Part shown: one piece after another, positions 56,009 to 62,839 of the stretch
Layout of the letters: each line of letters begins with the position of its first letter
Position numbering within the stretch: position 1 is the stretch's first letter
From: a virus
Virus record (IMG/VR): IMGVR_UViG_3300007517_000007
Span: 1-64,000 of that record
Reading direction: 5' to 3' (one strand)
DNA length: 64,000 nucleotides
The notes under the pieces: generated by a model
Told to the model about the DNA's origin: nothing
The model's input: only the letters and a program-made list of their open reading frames with translations
The model's database searches: none
Program-made: the position numbers and the translations under genes

Positions 56009-56248
56009 TCAGGAGGTGAGATCCTGAGCGCCGAGCGCCTTCGCGATCTGCTCTGGTCTTGCGGTCACAATCGCGACGTGACTTCCGCCCCGACCGCTCC
56101 AGGTGATCTTCGTGCCGACCTGGTTGCGTTCGCCGTCGTGGTAGGAGGCCTCCGCAAACGACTCGATCGTGACGGCGTTGATCGTCCGGTCGAGGAAAGT
56201 TGGGCCGTCGCTGTTTGCGAGAGAGACGAAGGTGAGGGTGATGAACAC
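56009..56248 (-). CDS. Small hypothetical protein
   Basis: 79 residues from a GTG with GAAAGG upstream: MFITLTFVSLANSDGPTFLD... Beta-hairpin N-terminus, then helical C-terminus (ARPEQIAKALGAQDLTS). No family recognised. It follows 56260-56451 after 11 nt. Confidence 0.58.
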   Translation of the reverse strand: MFITLTFVSLANSDGPTFLDRTINAVTIESFAEASYHDGERNQVGTKITWSGRGGSHVAIVTARPEQIAKALGAQDLTS

Positions 56249-56259
56249 GGTGTGGCCTT

Positions 56260-56451
56260 TCAGTTCCAGGGGGCCGGGTCGCCCGGCATGACGATGAGAC
56301 GGGTCGGGTAGAGACGTTCGGCTCGAACACGAAGTTCCTCCGGTGAGCCTCCGCCGATGTGGGTGTGGTTGATGACGGAGCCGGTGCGGGCGGCGACGGT
56401 GTAGCCGTGGCGGCCGGTGCTTGCGATGACGGTGGCGTAGGTCTCGTTCAC
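56260..56451 (-). CDS. Small hypothetical protein
   Basis: 63 residues from a GTG preceded by GGAAGGAAACCACT: MNETYATVIASTGRHGYTVA, then HIGGGSPEELRVRAERLYPT. Compact; no known motif. It is the first gene of the operon after the promoter at 56483-56502. Confidence 0.6.
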   Translation of the reverse strand: MNETYATVIASTGRHGYTVAARTGSVINHTHIGGGSPEELRVRAERLYPTRLIVMPGDPAPWN

Positions 56452-56482
56452 AGTGGTTTCCTTCCGTTGATCCGACACGGTC

Positions 56483-56502
56483 ATTGTACCACCATGTGCG
56501 AC
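56483..56502 (-). promoter_or_regulatory. Motif P promoter with leader for 56260-56451
   Basis: The minus strand reads GTCGCACATGGTGGTACAAT (TACAAT -10), then GACCGTGTCGGATCAACGG and a GGAAGGAAACC ribosome site. Confidence 0.76.
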
Positions 56503-56506
56503 ATTC

Positions 56507-56531
56507 CGTACGAGGTGTGTTGTGTCGTACG
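56507..56531. promoter_or_regulatory. Inverted repeat in divergent gap, possible operator
   Basis: CGTACGA, 11 nt, TCGTACG: perfect 7-bp inverted arms on the 48-nt divergent promoter gap. The right arm overlaps the plus-strand GTCGTAC core of 56524-56543. A dimeric regulator could bind here to control both directions. Confidence 0.4.
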
Positions 56532-56543
56532 ACATGGAAGGAT
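56524..56543 (+). promoter_or_regulatory. Candidate motif P promoter, plus strand
   Basis: The plus strand reads GTCGTACGACATGGAAGGAT, 7 nt before the ATG at 56551. AAGGAT is a weak -10, and GGAAGG could instead be a ribosome site, so this is a candidate. Confidence 0.4.
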
Positions 56544-56550
56544 GAGCGGC

Positions 56551-56841
56551 ATGGACCGTCACGCCCGCATCATCGCCATCGGCACACAAGGCTTCAACGA
56601 TCAGCTCACCACCGACCATCCCGACCACACGGTGTTCCGCACCGGTGGCGCTCTCAACGGCTACCCGTTCCGTGTCGACGACATCAAGATCCAACCTGGC
56701 CTGTCCGAACTCGTCAGCGACTGGGAGTTCGACCGGATCCAACAATGGGCGTCGAAACAGGTGGCCGTCCGGTTCGTGAGAGCCGACTACCCGGCAGCGT
56801 TAGAGCTACTGCGGACCAACGGCCTGCTGGTCGACGCGTGA
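56551..56841 (+). CDS. Hypothetical protein
   Basis: 96 residues starting MDRHARIIAIGTQGFNDQLT. Alpha/beta with GYPFRVDDIKIQPGLSELVS and WASKQVAVRFVRADYPAALE. Either ATG 56551 or 56542 is possible. First of a two-gene plus-strand island. No family recognised. Confidence 0.62.
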   Translation: MDRHARIIAIGTQGFNDQLTTDHPDHTVFRTGGALNGYPFRVDDIKIQPGLSELVSDWEFDRIQQWASKQVAVRFVRADYPAALELLRTNGLLVDA

Positions 56842-57098
56842 GCTGGATCGACTCCAAGGTGGACTACACGCGACACGTCCGACTCTCCACCACTGTCGAC
56901 TCGATCGAAGCGGCGTTCGCGTTCGTGCTCAACGCCATCGACGACGAAACCATCGAGATGCCAGTCATCACGATCGAACCGACCATGACCTACAGCGACG
57001 ACGACACCGACGGTGTAGTGCGCTACGACGTAGCAGTCGCCGGTCACGCCCACAGACGCAACGAAGGGGTCAGGCCTGTCTCCCCGGACATGGCCTGA
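56838..57098 (+). CDS. Hypothetical protein
   Basis: 86 residues from a GTG that overlaps the upstream stop (GTGA). Beta/alpha composition (FVLNAIDDETIEMPVITIEP) with no motif. Its last codons form the 5' arm of the terminator hairpin at 57066-57102. Confidence 0.58.
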   Translation: MSWIDSKVDYTRHVRLSTTVDSIEAAFAFVLNAIDDETIEMPVITIEPTMTYSDDDTDGVVRYDVAVAGHAHRRNEGVRPVSPDMA

Positions 57099-57102
57099 CC
57101 CC
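57066..57102. terminator. Bidirectional terminator between convergent genes
   Basis: Perfect 11-bp stem GGGGTCAGGCC/GGCCTGACCCC with a 15-nt loop. It sits between the plus-strand gene 56838-57098 and the minus-strand membrane protein 57110-57529, and can stop transcription from both sides. Confidence 0.68.
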
Positions 57103-57109
57103 TACCGTT

Positions 57110-57529
57110 TCAGATTCCTTTGGTCGGTGCCAGCTTCGCGTTCATGTCGACAGGCTTGTAGAACCCGAGGTACGACGCCACCGAGATCGCCATACCGACC
57201 AGTGCGGCGATGAGGGTCTCCTCGGAGAACACCGACGAACCGTCCGAGGTGATTGCCCCGACGACAGCGGCGTTGATGAGGTTGAGAATGAGGGTGACGA
57301 GACCCTTGATCTGGCCGGACGTGTTCAGCTTCGTGACGATCCCCGTGACGATTGGGATGAACACCGAGATCAGCAGGGTGACGGACAACGCCGACAGACC
57401 GATCGACGCGACGGTGTCACCCGGGTCGACGACACCGTCAGCGGCCGCAGCGAAGCTGGGGAACATGAGGGTGTAGAGCGCGACGAGCAAGGCCACGAAG
57501 ACCAGGCGCAGGATGTGTAGACGGAGCAT
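57110..57529 (-). CDS. Membrane protein with signal-like N-terminus (holin candidate)
   Basis: 139 residues starting MLRLHILRLVFVALLVALYT, with AAAGGA 9 nt upstream of the ATG. The N-terminal hydrophobic segment (about 5-25) ends near FAAAADGVV, a possible signal-peptidase site. Two further segments (LSVTLLISVFIPIVTGIVTK and LIAALVGMAISVASYLGFYK) are membrane spans. A small holin or a membrane anchor. An alternative longer start at 57598 is unlikely. The 196-nt gap 57530-57725 shows no gene or clear signal. Confidence 0.58.
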   Translation of the reverse strand: MLRLHILRLVFVALLVALYTLMFPSFAAAADGVVDPGDTVASIGLSALSVTLLISVFIPIVTGIVTKLNTSGQIKGLVTLILNLINAAVVGAITSDGSSVFSEETLIAALVGMAISVASYLGFYKPVDMNAKLAPTKGI

Positions 57530-57725
57530 GAAGCTGGTTCCTTTCCGGACCGACACGGTGACGGTGCCGACGACCAGCTTGGCACAGACGTGCGTCATGT
57601 GGTAGCTCTCGTGGTTGCTCCGAGATCATGTCGGGCATGGCCGTGCATGAGCCGGACTCAGTGGCCCACCACCTTCGGGCAGGCCTGGTACCTGCATCTG
57701 CTCCGGCGCGGCCTCAGAGACCCGT

Positions 57726-58055
57726 CTACAACGGTTCGTACGACGCCTCGAAGATTGACGGCTTCACCGGGTAGAACTCCCCCACGATTCCCCTGACGAC
57801 GTAATCGCCGGGCGACGCCTTCATCGTCCCTTCGAGCGTGTCGATCGCCAGGAACGCTGGGGTCACTATGACGTTGATGTCGTCCGGCCGGAACGGGGCG
57901 ATGCCTTCACGGGTCTCCTCGTGGTAGCGGGCGGTCCCGTCACATTCCAGGATCCAGTTGATGATCGGGGTGGCAGCTTCGACGGTGCCGTCCCAGAGGA
58001 CGGCCTCGCACTCCACCGGGCGTTTCCGATACCGGCGACGAACTGGGACGGTCAC
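57726..58055 (-). CDS. Conserved phage protein of unknown function
   Basis: 109 residues starting MTVPVRRRYRKRPVECEAVL. The segment MKASPGDYVVRGIVGEFYPV then KPSIFEASYEPL is the hallmark of a small protein widespread in phages, of unknown role. The start overlaps the stop of 58052-58357. Basic N-terminus. Confidence 0.72.
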   Translation of the reverse strand: MTVPVRRRYRKRPVECEAVLWDGTVEAATPIINWILECDGTARYHEETREGIAPFRPDDINVIVTPAFLAIDTLEGTMKASPGDYVVRGIVGEFYPVKPSIFEASYEPL

Positions 58056-58357
58056 GCGTTGACCGCCCGAATCCGATCCAACATCGCCCGTTGCTCCCGG
58101 TCGACGGCAGCCAGGTCAATGCCGAAGAACTCGGCGAGCAACGTGTTGATCTGGAACGACGCCGGAATGAACCGCTCCGACATCTCACAGTCCTCGGGGC
58201 GCGCCGAACACGCGTGCTGCATGTCCCGCTCAGCTTCGAGGCAGAAACGCGTTGCGATGGTCAGTCCCTTCGACGGGAGCCACTCGATGAAATCACCGAT
58301 GGCTTGCGACTGCTCATGAACCGCTGCGACCTTGTCGCACTCCGGGTGATCACTCAC
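58052..58357 (-). CDS. Conserved phage protein of unknown function
   Basis: 101 residues from a GTG start: MSDHPECDKVAAVHEQSQAI, GDFIEWLPSKGLTIATRF and NTLLAEFFGIDLAAVDREQR. This helical pattern (EWL... LLAEFFGID) recurs in many phage proteins without known function. Coupled with both neighbours. Confidence 0.68.
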   Translation of the reverse strand: MSDHPECDKVAAVHEQSQAIGDFIEWLPSKGLTIATRFCLEAERDMQHACSARPEDCEMSERFIPASFQINTLLAEFFGIDLAAVDREQRAMLDRIRAVNA

Positions 58358-58634
58358 GACGCGCCGCCGCTGGCTCGGCTTCGCCGTCAGCCTCAGCGAG
58401 CGCCTCAGCGTCCGTGGTGAGGTCGAGGGTTTCGTCGTCGGCGATGATCTGCGGCGAACCGGCGGTGACCTCGACGTCCATCTCGCCGTCAGGCTCGACG
58501 CAGGCGAACGGGTCCGCAGCGTCGGAGATCGACTTGCCGAGACGGAACATGGCGTCCTGCATGTTCTTCGCTTCGATCTTGTGGTCGACGACGACGGTTG
58601 CGGTGTGGGTGACTGGGATCAGGTATGTCTTCAT
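58350..58634 (-). CDS. Small acidic protein, leaderless
   Basis: 94 residues starting MKTYLIPVTHTATVVVDHKI. Beta N-terminus, then a very acidic tail with TTDAEALAEADGEAEPAAAR. The ATG lies 7 nt past GACAAT (58642-58647). First of a four-gene run. No family recognised. Confidence 0.62.
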   Translation of the reverse strand: MKTYLIPVTHTATVVVDHKIEAKNMQDAMFRLGKSISDAADPFACVEPDGEMDVEVTAGSPQIIADDETLDLTTDAEALAEADGEAEPAAARRE

Positions 58635-58641
58635 GCCTGTC

Positions 58642-58661
58642 ATTGTCGCACAGGCACCGAC
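58642..58661 (-). promoter_or_regulatory. Motif P promoter, leaderless, for 58350-58634
   Basis: The minus strand reads GTCGGTGCCTGTGCGACAAT, followed by 7 nt and the ATG. It sits a few nt after the stop of 58666-59235. Confidence 0.73.
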
Positions 58662-58665
58662 AGTT

Positions 58666-59235
58666 TCAGCTGGTTCGGTCGAAGTGTTCGTACACCCGTC
58701 TGGCGGACTCCCGGTACGACAGGCCACCGTCCGGGTCGTTCATCTTCCCGCACCACAACGCGTGGTCCTCGTGGTGGCCCCAGCCACCCATGACAGACCG
58801 GAGCGCGCACTCGACGTGCATCGGCTTGAGGCCGTCGGCGGTGTGCACTGGGAACGGGCTCGTCGGCTCACCCGGAAGCACCGGTTCGCTGCACATCGCG
58901 CAGTCGTCGGGTGTGACGTCCAGCTCGATCTTGTACGGCGGCGGCGGATCATCCACGCCAAGAACAGGCTGGACACCGATCCAGTTCTCATAGAACATGG
59001 TGAAGTCGTTGTGAGCGAACGACTCTGCGCGAACGACGCCGAGATCGAGTGGCGTGATCGGCCCGAGGTCGAGCATTCCCTGCTCGATGCCGCCGCCGAA
59101 CGTGTGGTCGCAGTCCCAGCAGCGCCACTCGAAGGACTTGGCTTGACCTCGCCGGGTCGTGTCGACGACTCGGTAACGGTTCATCATCAGCGAGCACGTC
59201 GGGCACACGAACAACGACACAGTGTCCTCAGACAT
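58666..59235 (-). CDS. Zinc-ribbon protein with conserved phage C-terminus
   Basis: 189 residues starting MSEDTVSLFVCPTCSLMMNR. Zinc ribbon at 11-45 (CPTC ... FEWRCWDCDHTFGG). A second CxxC-type pair (CAMCSEPVLPGEP) and DGLKPMHVECALRSVMGGWG match a module found in many actinophage proteins. Probably a zinc-binding nucleic-acid-associated protein. Overlaps the next gene by 8 nt. Confidence 0.72.
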   Translation of the reverse strand: MSEDTVSLFVCPTCSLMMNRYRVVDTTRRGQAKSFEWRCWDCDHTFGGGIEQGMLDLGPITPLDLGVVRAESFAHNDFTMFYENWIGVQPVLGVDDPPPPYKIELDVTPDDCAMCSEPVLPGEPTSPFPVHTADGLKPMHVECALRSVMGGWGHHEDHALWCGKMNDPDGGLSYRESARRVYEHFDRTS

Positions 59236-60166
59236 CGGGGTAGTTCGTCCAGGTTCGGCCGTCCAGCTCGTTGCCGTGCCGCGACTTGCGGGCGAAGTTC
59301 ATCAGCACAGCACCGTCTCTGGCCCACGGCTGCCAGCGGCCTCCGAGATCCACGTACCGGGAATCCCGGTACGGGTGCCCGCCCGGGCCCCACGCACCCC
59401 ACTGCTTGAAGAACAGTGCGGTGTCGGTCTCGGTCGCCTGGTCGCGTAGGTCACGGACCCATTCAGGGTGCATCGGGCGGACATCGGCGACCGGGCCCGA
59501 CTCGCCGCCGACGATCAGCCAGTCGATGCCGGTCAGATCCAACGAGGGCAGCGGCCCGAGCAACGGTTCGGCTGAGATGAACCGGACTGCGGCCCCGCAC
59601 CGGCGGAGATGGTCGGCACGGAACGTGTACATGTCGGACTCGATCGACGTGCCCAACCAGATGTTCGACGGCCACTGGAAGTCCGGGTCGGTCATCCCGC
59701 CGGGCATCACCGAGAACCCGCGCGACATCAGCGCAGCGTTCACGTCCAGACGGAACATCGGGTCGGCGAGCACGGCGCGCATGATCTGCGGGCGTTTCGT
59801 CAGGATCTGGAACGTGTGCTGCGATGCTGCGGCCATCGTCGCGAACACCTGCGCGAGGAACGGGTACCCGTTGACGTTCTCGGCCTGACCGATGCCAGGG
59901 TGGAACAGGTCCGACATCGAGTTCACGAACACCCTACGCGGCCGCTTCCACCGCAACGGCCGGTCGATCAGGTCAGCGTGGGCCGTGAACCCGAACCCCG
60001 GCCCCGAGGTCCGGGGATCACCGTCGTTCTGATACTTGGCCGAACCCATCGCTTTCAACCGGGCGGACATCGGCATCGCGTAGCAGTTGTCGCAGCCAGC
60101 CGACACCTTGTCGCAGCCCGTTGTCGGGTTCCATGTCTCCTCGGTCCACTCGATCTTGGATCCCAT
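59228..60166 (-). CDS. Gp37/Gp68 family (DUF5131) radical-SAM-like protein
   Basis: 312 residues starting MGSKIEWTEETWNPTTGCDK. The N-terminus carries GCDKVSAGCDNCYAMPMSA, the characteristic three-cysteine site of Gp37/Gp68 proteins, which resembles the FeS-binding site of radical-SAM enzymes. Further family landmarks: FVNSMSDLFHPG, QILTKRPQIMRAVL, WLGTSIESDMYTFRADHL, ISAEPLLGPLPSL, WLIVGGESGPVADVRPMHPE and FFKQWGAWGPGGHPY. Possibly modifies nucleotides or tRNA; the activity is unconfirmed. The start overlaps the upstream stop (TGATG). Confidence 0.88.
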   Translation of the reverse strand: MGSKIEWTEETWNPTTGCDKVSAGCDNCYAMPMSARLKAMGSAKYQNDGDPRTSGPGFGFTAHADLIDRPLRWKRPRRVFVNSMSDLFHPGIGQAENVNGYPFLAQVFATMAAASQHTFQILTKRPQIMRAVLADPMFRLDVNAALMSRGFSVMPGGMTDPDFQWPSNIWLGTSIESDMYTFRADHLRRCGAAVRFISAEPLLGPLPSLDLTGIDWLIVGGESGPVADVRPMHPEWVRDLRDQATETDTALFFKQWGAWGPGGHPYRDSRYVDLGGRWQPWARDGAVLMNFARKSRHGNELDGRTWTNYPDV

Positions 60167-60687
60167 CAGAACAGTCTGTCCGACGGAGCCTCGTCCACCG
60201 GCGCGACGTGAGGGACGTCGAGGTCGTCGAACGTGGTGAGCGCGTCGAGCAGGTCCGACGCCAGGTAGTAGGCGTGCCCGTCGAACCGGACGTGCTCGAC
60301 GCATTCATGCTCGACATGTTCGCAGCGGGCGACTCTCGCGAGGACGGTGTCTTCGACGCGTCGTGCCGGTGGTGTGACGTGCCCGGGTTTCCAGCATTCG
60401 GCCCAACGGCCAGTCGTGTTCAGATGCCGGATCTGACCGTTGATGTCGAACGCCGGGACGAGTCGGCCGTGTTCCTCGCGCAGTGTGCGAACGACACGAC
60501 GGCACGACTCCTCAGACCCGTACCCGGCCGCTGAGAGGCCCTGAGCCATCTCCAGGTCGGTCGCCGGGCACATCGGGCCCACCCATGCCAGGACACGCTC
60601 GTGGCGTTCCGTGAGGGTCGTATCGACCATCGACGCCGACATCTGAGACGTCTCGCCGTCACCCGTGCGGGACAGATGCCGGTTCAT
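60166..60687 (-). CDS. Winged-helix regulator-like protein
   Basis: 173 residues starting MNRHLSRTGDGETSQMSASM. A winged-helix fold at about 22-85 (TTLTERHERVLAWVGPMCPA, DLEMAQGLSAAGYGSEESCR, VVRTLREEHGRLVPAFDING). The C-terminus is acidic with a Cys/His segment (RCEHVEHECVEHVRFDGHAY). A DNA-binding regulator of this operon is plausible. ATGA overlaps with the upstream gene. Confidence 0.6.
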   Translation of the reverse strand: MNRHLSRTGDGETSQMSASMVDTTLTERHERVLAWVGPMCPATDLEMAQGLSAAGYGSEESCRRVVRTLREEHGRLVPAFDINGQIRHLNTTGRWAECWKPGHVTPPARRVEDTVLARVARCEHVEHECVEHVRFDGHAYYLASDLLDALTTFDDLDVPHVAPVDEAPSDRLF

Positions 60688-60995
60688 TCGGACAGCCCGA
60701 GGTCCACGGACGGTGGCTCCATTTCGGACTCCCGGGCTGCCCGCTCCAGGTCTACAGCGGTCGCCGCGCAGTTCGAGAACCAGCCGATCATCAGCCCCTG
60801 GTCGATCTCTGGGCGGACCTTCGCGAACTCTGCTGCCCACACATGGGAATCCGTCGTCGAACGCAGCAACGCCTCGTTGACGATCACCTTGTCGACGGTC
60901 GTCCGGACGTTTTCCGATCCGTAGACCTGAGTCAGATGCCGGAGCGCTGAGACCAGTTGCTTTTCGATGACACGATCGGCGACGACGTCGGTCAT
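60684..60995 (-). CDS. Hypothetical helical protein
   Basis: 103 residues starting MTDVVADRVIEKQLVSALRH. Helical, with VRTTVDKVIVNEALLRSTTD and EFAKVRPEIDQGLMIGWFSN. Coupled to both neighbours by ATGA overlaps. No family recognised. Confidence 0.6.
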   Translation of the reverse strand: MTDVVADRVIEKQLVSALRHLTQVYGSENVRTTVDKVIVNEALLRSTTDSHVWAAEFAKVRPEIDQGLMIGWFSNCAATAVDLERAARESEMEPPSVDLGLSE

Positions 60996-61162
60996 CGTGC
61001 GGCCAGTTCGGCGTCGAGCCACTGACAGGCGCGGCGGGCCTCGAAGTCGGCGTCCTCTGCCGCCCAACGGGCCACAGTTTCGGCGTCAGGTGTGTACCGG
61101 TGTCCGGCGACAGCGCGACGGATCCGGCGGGCCTGGAGTGGGTGGAGGAGACGGTTTCGCAT
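60992..61162 (-). CDS. Very small basic protein
   Basis: 56 residues from the ATG at 61160-61162: MRNRLLHPLQARRIRRAVAG, HRYTPDAETVARWAAEDADF, EARRACQWLDAELAAR. The ribosome site AAAGGG lies 7 nt upstream, and an alternative ATG at 61168 is 2 codons earlier. Its stop overlaps the next ATG as ATGA, supporting translation. It heads the 61162-58666 operon after the promoter at 61202-61221. Confidence 0.6.
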   Translation of the reverse strand: MRNRLLHPLQARRIRRAVAGHRYTPDAETVARWAAEDADFEARRACQWLDAELAAR

Positions 61163-61201
61163 GGTCATGCCCTTTCATCGGCAAGTTCGGAGTCAACCTT
61201 T

Positions 61202-61221
61202 AGTGTCTCACACCGACCGAC
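61202..61221 (-). promoter_or_regulatory. Motif P promoter with leader for 60992-61162
   Basis: The minus strand reads GTCGGTCGGTGTGAGACACT, nearly identical to 2553-2572. Leader with GAAAGGGC before the start. It follows the stop of 61226-61516. Confidence 0.74.
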
Positions 61222-61225
61222 ACAA

Positions 61226-61516
61226 TCAGTCCGGGTGGTGGTGCACGAAGTCACGGTCGACGTGGCGGGTCCAGCCCGACAACACACGCGGGTACGTGCA
61301 CCACGCCAACACGGCCTCCGGGATCGACCCGTAACACCAGTGCTCCACGTTCGCGCTCTCCGACGTCATCACCGCCAACCGCACCGTCGTCAACTGCGGG
61401 CGCAGCACCAGCCACTCCGGGCCGACAAGATGACGGGCAGCGAGGTCATGGTACGGGTCGTCGAAATCGACGTTCATCCACGCCTGCATCCCGTGCGGGA
61501 ACATCTCGTTGATCAC
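61226..61516 (-). CDS. Hypothetical protein
   Basis: 96 residues from a GTG overlapping the upstream stop (GTGA): MINEMFPHGMQAWMNVDFDD, then LVLRPQLTTVRLAVMTSESA and HRHVDRDFVHHHPD-like His-rich end. Alpha/beta; no known family. Confidence 0.58.
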   Translation of the reverse strand: MINEMFPHGMQAWMNVDFDDPYHDLAARHLVGPEWLVLRPQLTTVRLAVMTSESANVEHWCYGSIPEAVLAWCTYPRVLSGWTRHVDRDFVHHHPD

Positions 61517-62306
61517 ACTTCACCCCCGATGTGGTTCGGGTCGTACAGCTCGATGCCGATGCCTTTGCGTCCGAGATCGTTCGCCACGCGCGGGGTCGTC
61601 ATCGAACCGGCGAACACGTCGAGCACGACGTCGCCGCGTTCTGTCGTCGCGAGGATCGCCCGTTCGGGCAGCGCAGCAGGGAACGGCGCGTAATGCCGGA
61701 CCGCTTTGGCTCCGCGGTGCGGCGCTATGTGCCACACGTCGCCTTTCTCGACGAGCCGTTTCGGGTTGAACCGGTGCCTCGTGTGCTTCGCCAGCATGAA
61801 GATGAACTCGTGAGCGAACAGGGGCCGGTTGGCGTGCTTCAAGCTCTCCGGTTTCACGTTCGGGGACTTGTCCCACACGATCACCGACCGCACCAGCCAG
61901 CCACGGGCCTGCGCCATCTGAGCGAACAGGAACGGCACCATCATCGCCTGCCCGGTGGCGAGGTCGGCGTAGTCCGGTTTGCCGTAGTGCGGGATCCAGT
62001 GCTTCGAGCCTTTCGTCGCGCCGGTCTTCGCGTGGTCACCGCCAGCGCCGCCTGACCCGGAGCGCTTGTCGCCGATGACGTACCACACGGTGGCGTCGTC
62101 GTCGGTCACCCGATGAAGCTCGTCGAGCACTGCGCCATCTCGTCGAGGTGATGGTCGATGCTCCCCCACCCGATCTCGTGTTCCGGGTCGTCGCCGTAGC
62201 GGCGTTGCCCGAAGTACGGCGGGGACGTGAACACCATCTGCACCGAGCTGGTCGCCAACGTCGGCAGGATCAGACGGCTGTCACCGAACAGTGCCTTGTA
62301 CGTCAC
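61513..62306 (-). pseudogene. DNA methyltransferase (N4/N6), split by a frameshift
   Basis: The 5' part (62306 to about 62130) encodes MTYKALFGDSRLILPTLATS, then FTSPPYFGQRRYG, the catalytic TSPPY motif of beta-class N4/N6 methyltransferases. It then reads into a stop at 62106. A -1 shift near 62130 restores VLDELHRVTDDDATVWYVIG, then a central helical region and VLDVFAGSMTTPRVANDLGR, the SAM-binding motif I. Residue 4 of the usual FAGSGTT is Met here. Together, frameshift and motif change suggest inactivation, but a missing G in the assembly (CAGGTGCTC to CAGTGCTC) would also explain it. The start overlaps the upstream stop as GTGA. Confidence 0.75.
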
Positions 62307-62503
62307 TCTGAGACGGAGTCCGGGTCGACGAACCGGCGGGGCTCCTCAGACTCATCGGTGTCGTCGTCTTCGTTGCCTTCGGTGGCTTCGTCGTCGACAG
62401 CTTCGTCTTTCTCGTCGTCGGTCATGCCCTCCCACTGGGCCGGGATCTCAGCGGTCGCGCCGTCGTGAATCGGGTCGGTCGGTTCTGTCGGTGTGTCACT
62501 CAT
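62303..62503 (-). CDS. Small acidic protein with shared C-terminal tag
   Basis: 66 residues, leaderless (6 nt after GACAAT): MSDTPTEPTDPIHDGATAEI ... EESEEPRRFVDPDSVSE-like end. Very acidic. PRRFVDP is shared in sequence and DNA (22 bp identical) with the C-terminus of 62836-63699. A short disordered regulator or capsid-linked tag protein is possible. Confidence 0.62.
   Translation of the reverse strand: MSDTPTEPTDPIHDGATAEIPAQWEGMTDDEKDEAVDDEATEGNEDDDTDESEEPRRFVDPDSVSE
62322..62343. repeat. 22-bp direct repeat, copy 1
   Basis: Identical to 62846-62867 on the same strand. Lies in the 3' end of 62303-62503 and encodes PRRFVDP on the minus strand. The 502 bp between the copies contain a plus-strand gene and a shared promoter. 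Confidence 0.75.
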
Positions 62504-62509
62504 CCAAAC

Positions 62510-62532
62510 ATTGTCTCACACGGGGCGACAAT
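62510..62532. promoter_or_regulatory. Bidirectional motif P promoter
   Basis: Plus: 62513-62532 reads GTCTCACACGGGGCGACAAT; minus: 62529-62510 reads GTCGCCCCGTGTGAGACAAT. The two share an inverted repeat CATTGTC...GACAATG. The minus-side start (62503) is leaderless; the plus side faces 62549-62839. Confidence 0.68.
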
Positions 62533-62548
62533 GTGGCAGGCTTGCGAG

Positions 62549-62839
62549 GTGGGCATCCCGTTGGACATCGAAGGCATCGCCCAATGGAAGACCGCGTCGC
62601 TGCGGGTTGCTGACCAGTTCCTCGTCGGCGGGGAGGTCCACCCGTTCACGACGTTCCAACTCGATCAGATCCTCGCCGCAGCACGCGACGCCGGACTATC
62701 CGAGCGCGAGCAAGGGGCGTTCCTGGTGTCCGTCATCGCGTCGGACATGGAGAACCGTGGATGGGCGGGCGTGCCGCGATCGAAGCAGTTGACGCTCGCG
62801 ACAGCGTTCGCGATGCGGATGATCCACCCCGACGGTTAG
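62549..62839 (+). CDS. Hypothetical protein, plus-strand cassette
   Basis: 96 residues if it starts at GTG 62549 (an ATG at 62531 overlaps the promoter hexamer and so is less likely). VGIPLDIEGIAQWKTASLRV, then DQILAAARDAGLSEREQGAF and VSVIASDMENRGWAGVPRSK. Helical. The gene is flanked by 22-bp direct repeats. Its TAG overlaps the minus-strand neighbour's TAA in TTAG. Confidence 0.55.
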   Translation: MGIPLDIEGIAQWKTASLRVADQFLVGGEVHPFTTFQLDQILAAARDAGLSEREQGAFLVSVIASDMENRGWAGVPRSKQLTLATAFAMRMIHPDG

